Assembly (NCBI RefSeq): GCF_932526225.1
Contig: NC_064043.1
Coordinates: 2,997,501-3,061,500 of the forward strand
Direction of reading: 5' to 3'
DNA length: 64,000 bases
Source of the DNA: Nematostella vectensis
Lineage: Eukaryota; Cnidaria; Anthozoa; Actiniaria; Edwardsiidae
Below the pieces are notes generated by a model that saw nothing but the letters and a program-made list of their open reading frames with translations, was not told where the DNA came from and made no database searches. The position numbers and the translations under genes were made by a program. Shown piece after piece: positions 60,476 through 64,000 of the stretch; positions within the stretch are counted from its first letter, which is position 1, and each line of letters opens with the position of its first letter.

Positions 60476-62489
60476 ATGGCGGGTTTGCACAGCTCCGTCT
60501 TTCTTGTGATGGTTTCAGGCCAGATCGAATCTGCTTCGGTAAACCAGAGTTAAGTTCTTTGTTAAAACATGGCCAAGAACTCTAATAAATATGATATTAT
60601 TTTTTAGTTTCCAGAGTTCGATGATCTTTACTGCAAATTCGGGTTTGTTTACGGCCAAGACTGGGTTGTCACATCTGTGAGTATTTTGCCAAAATTCAAT
60701 TTTGCTGATGACGGAGACTAAGGATAGTTATGTGTTGGTTGTTGTCTTGTGTCAGGGATGGGAAGAAGGAATCTCTCAAGTGACCAAGAAGAGTATGGAT
60801 AAGCGGCAGATTGTGGTGTGGAATTTTCCCATCGATATCACTTTCAAGAGTACCAGCCCCTTTGGATGTATGGTTTAGTTCATAAAGCATTATTTTATTT
60901 TATTTAACAGATTTGGATGTACATAAACAGACGGGGTTGGTGATGGGCTCTAACAGGGGGCCCCAACAAGGCAGCAAATTACTATGAATAATTAATAAAA
61001 AATATTTGGGTGACTTGCCCAATTAGAACTTACTGAGCAGGAATTGAAAGGTTATAGACAGAGGATAGCCTGGAAACCTTATACACCTGATACTGAAACA
61101 TTGCCCTGACTTGAATATTAACTATTAGATTCTACTCAAAAGCATTTAGACTAGGAGTTTTCTGTCATATTACTCAATGAGGCATTTGTTATGCTGATTT
61201 GCTAAGTGCAATCAACAAGCTGGTTTTAAAAAAAAACATGTACATAGTAAGAATGCTTTGATGTTTCAATGTAGGGCCCCAGATAGTAATCAGCTGTTAT
61301 GGACTGGATATGTTTAACCGTGATGTCGTCAGAGGGTATGGGGCCATTCATGTGCCAACGACTCCAGGCAGGTACATATATTAAACCATGCTATTGTCGT
61401 CATAGCAAAATCAAATAATGTTTGTGCGTTTTAAGCCATTTATGAGCTCAATATTCCTACCCTAGCTTTGTATGAAAGGAAATAAGACATGGAATCACTA
61501 TAATCTTTAGTTACCAAAACAATCACATGCATTCTTAGTGGGGCTGGTTGCGTTGCTATCACAAAGTTGAATACTTTGCTTCATAGGTTGCATTACATAG
61601 ATGTTTGATTGGCTAATTTTCAGAAAGTGGGAGCCCTGTTGAATTTAATTGCTATTAATTAATTGATTAATTATGTAATTTATTTTCAGTCATAGCAGGG
61701 AAATCCCCATGTTTGTACCAGAGTCATCATCTAAACTACAGAAACTAACCAGGTAACATTAGAATATTATACTTATCTGTGAATAGAGCAAAAGAGGCGC
61801 ATTAGAATATTATACTATCTGTGAATAGAGCAAGAGGCAATGAATAACATTAGAGTATTATACTTATCTGTGACTACAGCAAAAGAGGCAATAATTAACA
61901 TTAGAATATTATACTTATCTGTGAAAAGAGCAAAAGAGGCAATGATTAACATTAGAATATTATACTTATCTGTGAATAGGGCAAAAGAGGCAATGATTAA
62001 CATTAGCATGTTATACTTATCTGTGAATAGAGCAAGAGGCAATAATTATTTATTTTTTGTTTAGTTGGTTATTAGGAAGAAGACCAGAGTTTGTGGATCC
62101 TAAAGTAGTCGCTCAAGGAGAAGGCAGAGAAGGTGAGATATGAAACTAATTCTCTAAACAGTATTGAAAGGTGTTAAAGGAGAGAAAAAAAACCTACAAT
62201 TCATAATAATGTTGCCAAGTGGCCTGGTAATGAAATTGCCTGATTGCCAAGTTGCTAGTTGCCAAGATGTTTTAATAATGATGGCACATTTTATTTGTCA
62301 GTAACAAGAGTTCGATCACAGGGAAGAGTCAAGGTGACCTTCAATGTTGTAACAAGAGACATGAAAAAATTAGGCTACGATACAGAAGCAGCTAGTGTTG
62401 CCATTCCACACATACCCACTGGAAACACAGGAGGGAACACCCTTCAGCCGGATCAAACACTCGGCGGCACAACAGAGAGTGTATCATAG
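60476..62489 (+). CDS. B9D1: B9 domain-containing protein 1 (ciliary transition zone)
   Basis: Seven exons join in phase to 219 aa: 60476-60538, 60608-60676, 60756-60867, 61275-61371, 61690-61752, 62065-62132 and 62302-62489 (TAG). B9D1 is a C2-like B9-domain component of the MKS/B9 complex at the base of cilia, where it helps form the membrane diffusion barrier. It matches the family throughout: [87 protein letters not shown], and [16 protein letters not shown]. The last 30 residues fall in a 90-bp tandem repeat and are not conserved. AATAAA near 63004 is a candidate poly(A) signal. The start codon lies about 570 bp beyond the transposon end. Confidence 0.96.
61753..62045 (+). repeat. About 54-bp repeat starting at a B9D1 donor
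   Basis: AACATTAGAATATTATACTT, ATCTGTGAATAGAGC and AAAAGAGGCAATGATT recur five times. The first copy includes the splice donor of exon 61690-61752 itself (GTAACATTAGAATATTATAC). Confidence 0.9.
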
Positions 62490-62690
62490 GGCATGTACAA
62501 CACACATAACTACTGAGAACGCAATGGGGAACACCCTTCACCCGGATCAAAAACTCGGCAGCATAACAGTCATAGGGCATGTACAACACACACACCTACT
62601 GGGAACGCAAGGGAACATACTTCAGCCGGATCAAACACTCGGCAGCACAACAGAGTGTATCATAGGGCATGTACAACATTCATACAAAAA
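62407..62690 (+). repeat. About 90-bp tandem repeat covering the B9D1 C-terminus and 3' UTR
   Basis: Three copies of a unit containing CTTCAGCCGGATCAAACACT, CGGCAGCACAACAGAG and ATAGGGCATGTACAACA. The first copy encodes the last 28 residues and stop of B9D1; copies two and three follow in the 3' UTR. Confidence 0.9.
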
Positions 62691-62798
62691 AGAACATATT
62701 TATGGTCACTTCATGGATGACCCAACACTAAGCCCCTGCTTATTTGGCCATGGAAGATCCAAGGCACACAATATATAAAATGTGTATATGTATATTCA

Positions 62799-62887
62799 CA
62801 GGGGTGTAGCCAGGGAGCCCCCCTTCTAGCAGCAAAAAATATAGTAAATGTATGAGACGTTATCTAAAAATCCTGGCTACACCGCTG
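62799..62887. mobile_element. 89-bp MITE
   Basis: Ends CAGGGGTGTAGCCAGG and CCTGGCTACACCGCTG are inverted matches. No coding capacity. Confidence 0.75.
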
Positions 62888-63043
62888 CTTCACCAGTTCA
62901 TGTCCACTATTCTAGATCATTCCTCCATTTCAGTGTAAAACACAGTCCTGTTTCCCGTACAATGTAAAAAAATGTAAATATTGGCTTTGTTTTTTTATGT
63001 TTTAATAAAAAAAATTAAGAATGATGGTCTAATCCTTGTTAAG

Positions 63044-63282
63044 TTAAAGCCGTATTGTCACCAGTTCACTTCGGGAAGTCCGACGGAAACCTCGACCGTT
63101 AAAAGACAAAAGAATCTATTAGAATCCGTGCTATTTAACAGGCCATCCGCTTTAAATTATCAATCACATCCCCAAAGAAACTTCCATCAATATTTTGGAA
63201 TATTTTTCGCGTTTTCCGTTAAAAATCATCAGATATTGTTAGGTAATCGACCGGAAGTAAACTGGTGACAATGCAGCTTTAA
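63044..63282. mobile_element. 239-bp MITE with TTAA flanks
   Basis: Ends TTAAAGCCGTATTGTCACCA and TGGTGACAATGCAGCTTTAA are inverted matches. TTAA at both borders fits a TTAA target duplication (piggyBac-like). A truncated relative lies at 4331-4446. Confidence 0.78.
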
Positions 63283-64000
63283 GCATTTTTGTTTTATAAA
63301 AAGTGAACAAGTTGTTAGAGTGCTTGCAATAAAAGCGTGAAACTCTAAATATTGTCTTAGGTACAATGTTTCTTTTGCACTTGTTAATTCCCATAGAAAT
63401 TTTCTGATGACGGGCTGTTTCAAACATCAGTAAGGTCAAGTTATTGTAGTACAAGCGAGTGGAGGCTAAAACACAGCATTCACTGAAAAATATAAGTTAT
63501 AGGAGAGCAAGGGATGAGATTTATATAACAAATACTTCAAATACTTATTTTTATTTTATTTTCAAAGTTAAGTTGATACTTCATGTTAGTTTCTAAAAGC
63601 AGGAATACTTGGATAAATAACAATATACAAAGAATGATGAGAGCGTTGCATGTCAGTGCAATTATAACCAAAAAATGAAGCAGACAATCTCTGTCATGGC
63701 TTTAGGTCTAATTCATACAAAATGTTCTAATGTTAGAGTGATTTTCAAAAACCTGTGAAATACTATTTAGTTTATTAATTTAGTAATCTCTTTTTTCTAT
63801 TTTGTTCTGGCTTGACTATTACACTTTAACAATTACATTTTGTTGCACAGGATTTTGAAAACCACTCTATAGGATAATTGTAATACTTAAAATCTTATGT
63901 TCTCAAAAATCTCTTATTCAGTACATTGTTCTTTGACACATATTTTTTTTTATTTTTTTATTTTTTTTTCAACAAAAATAGTTAAAAATTATGAGCTGAC
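63283..64000. other. A+T-rich sequence, no gene seen
   Basis: Only short chance frames and poly-T runs; no exon, RNA gene or clear repeat recognised. Confidence 0.5.

Overview
This is nuclear DNA from an animal, not a microbe. All four host genes are metazoan families built from many short GT-AG exons. Intron density, roughly 60% A+T, abundant minisatellites and small inverted-repeat elements fit an anthozoan cnidarian such as a Nematostella-like sea anemone; that taxonomic call is inference.

Layout. (1) Positions 1-22,490, plus strand: the 3' part of a doublecortin-like kinase gene (DCLK type). It has a chain of Ser/Pro/Arg-rich microexons, an alternative kinase-less terminal exon ending in a CaaX box (5,699-6,473), eight catalytic-domain exons (13,730-16,966), and three possible C-terminal exons (17,853; 19,829; 22,156). 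The doublecortin domains would lie upstream of the window. (2) 24,725-29,303, minus strand: a complete PNKD-like metallo-beta-lactamase-fold gene (11 exons, 335 aa). (3) 29,509-46,945, plus strand: a complete phosphoglucomutase-2 gene (18 exons, 612 aa), head-to-head with PNKD across a 205-bp shared promoter. (4) 48,032-59,904: a putative 11.9-kb transposon. Its ends are inverted, large 19-bp minisatellite arrays lie inside both ends in opposite orientation, and it carries two convergent, damaged genes: a DD34E-type transposase (minus) and a SAM-like protein (plus). (5) 60,476-62,489, plus strand: complete B9D1, a ciliary transition-zone B9/C2 gene (7 exons, 219 aa).

Exon coordinates were worked out by hand from splice sites, reading phase and recalled family motifs. 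Phases agree at every junction given for PNKD, PGM2 and B9D1, so those models are strong. Links between the alternative DCLK ends are hypotheses that need transcripts.

The most striking patterns are: (a) minisatellites here repeatedly start at, or contain, the 5' splice site of a host exon (about nine introns in four genes); (b) the giant transposon with inverted subterminal satellites and a SAM-like cargo gene; (c) a kinase-less doublecortin-family terminal exon with a coiled coil and prenylation motif. The very long open frames in the satellites are artefacts of repeat units lacking stop codons.
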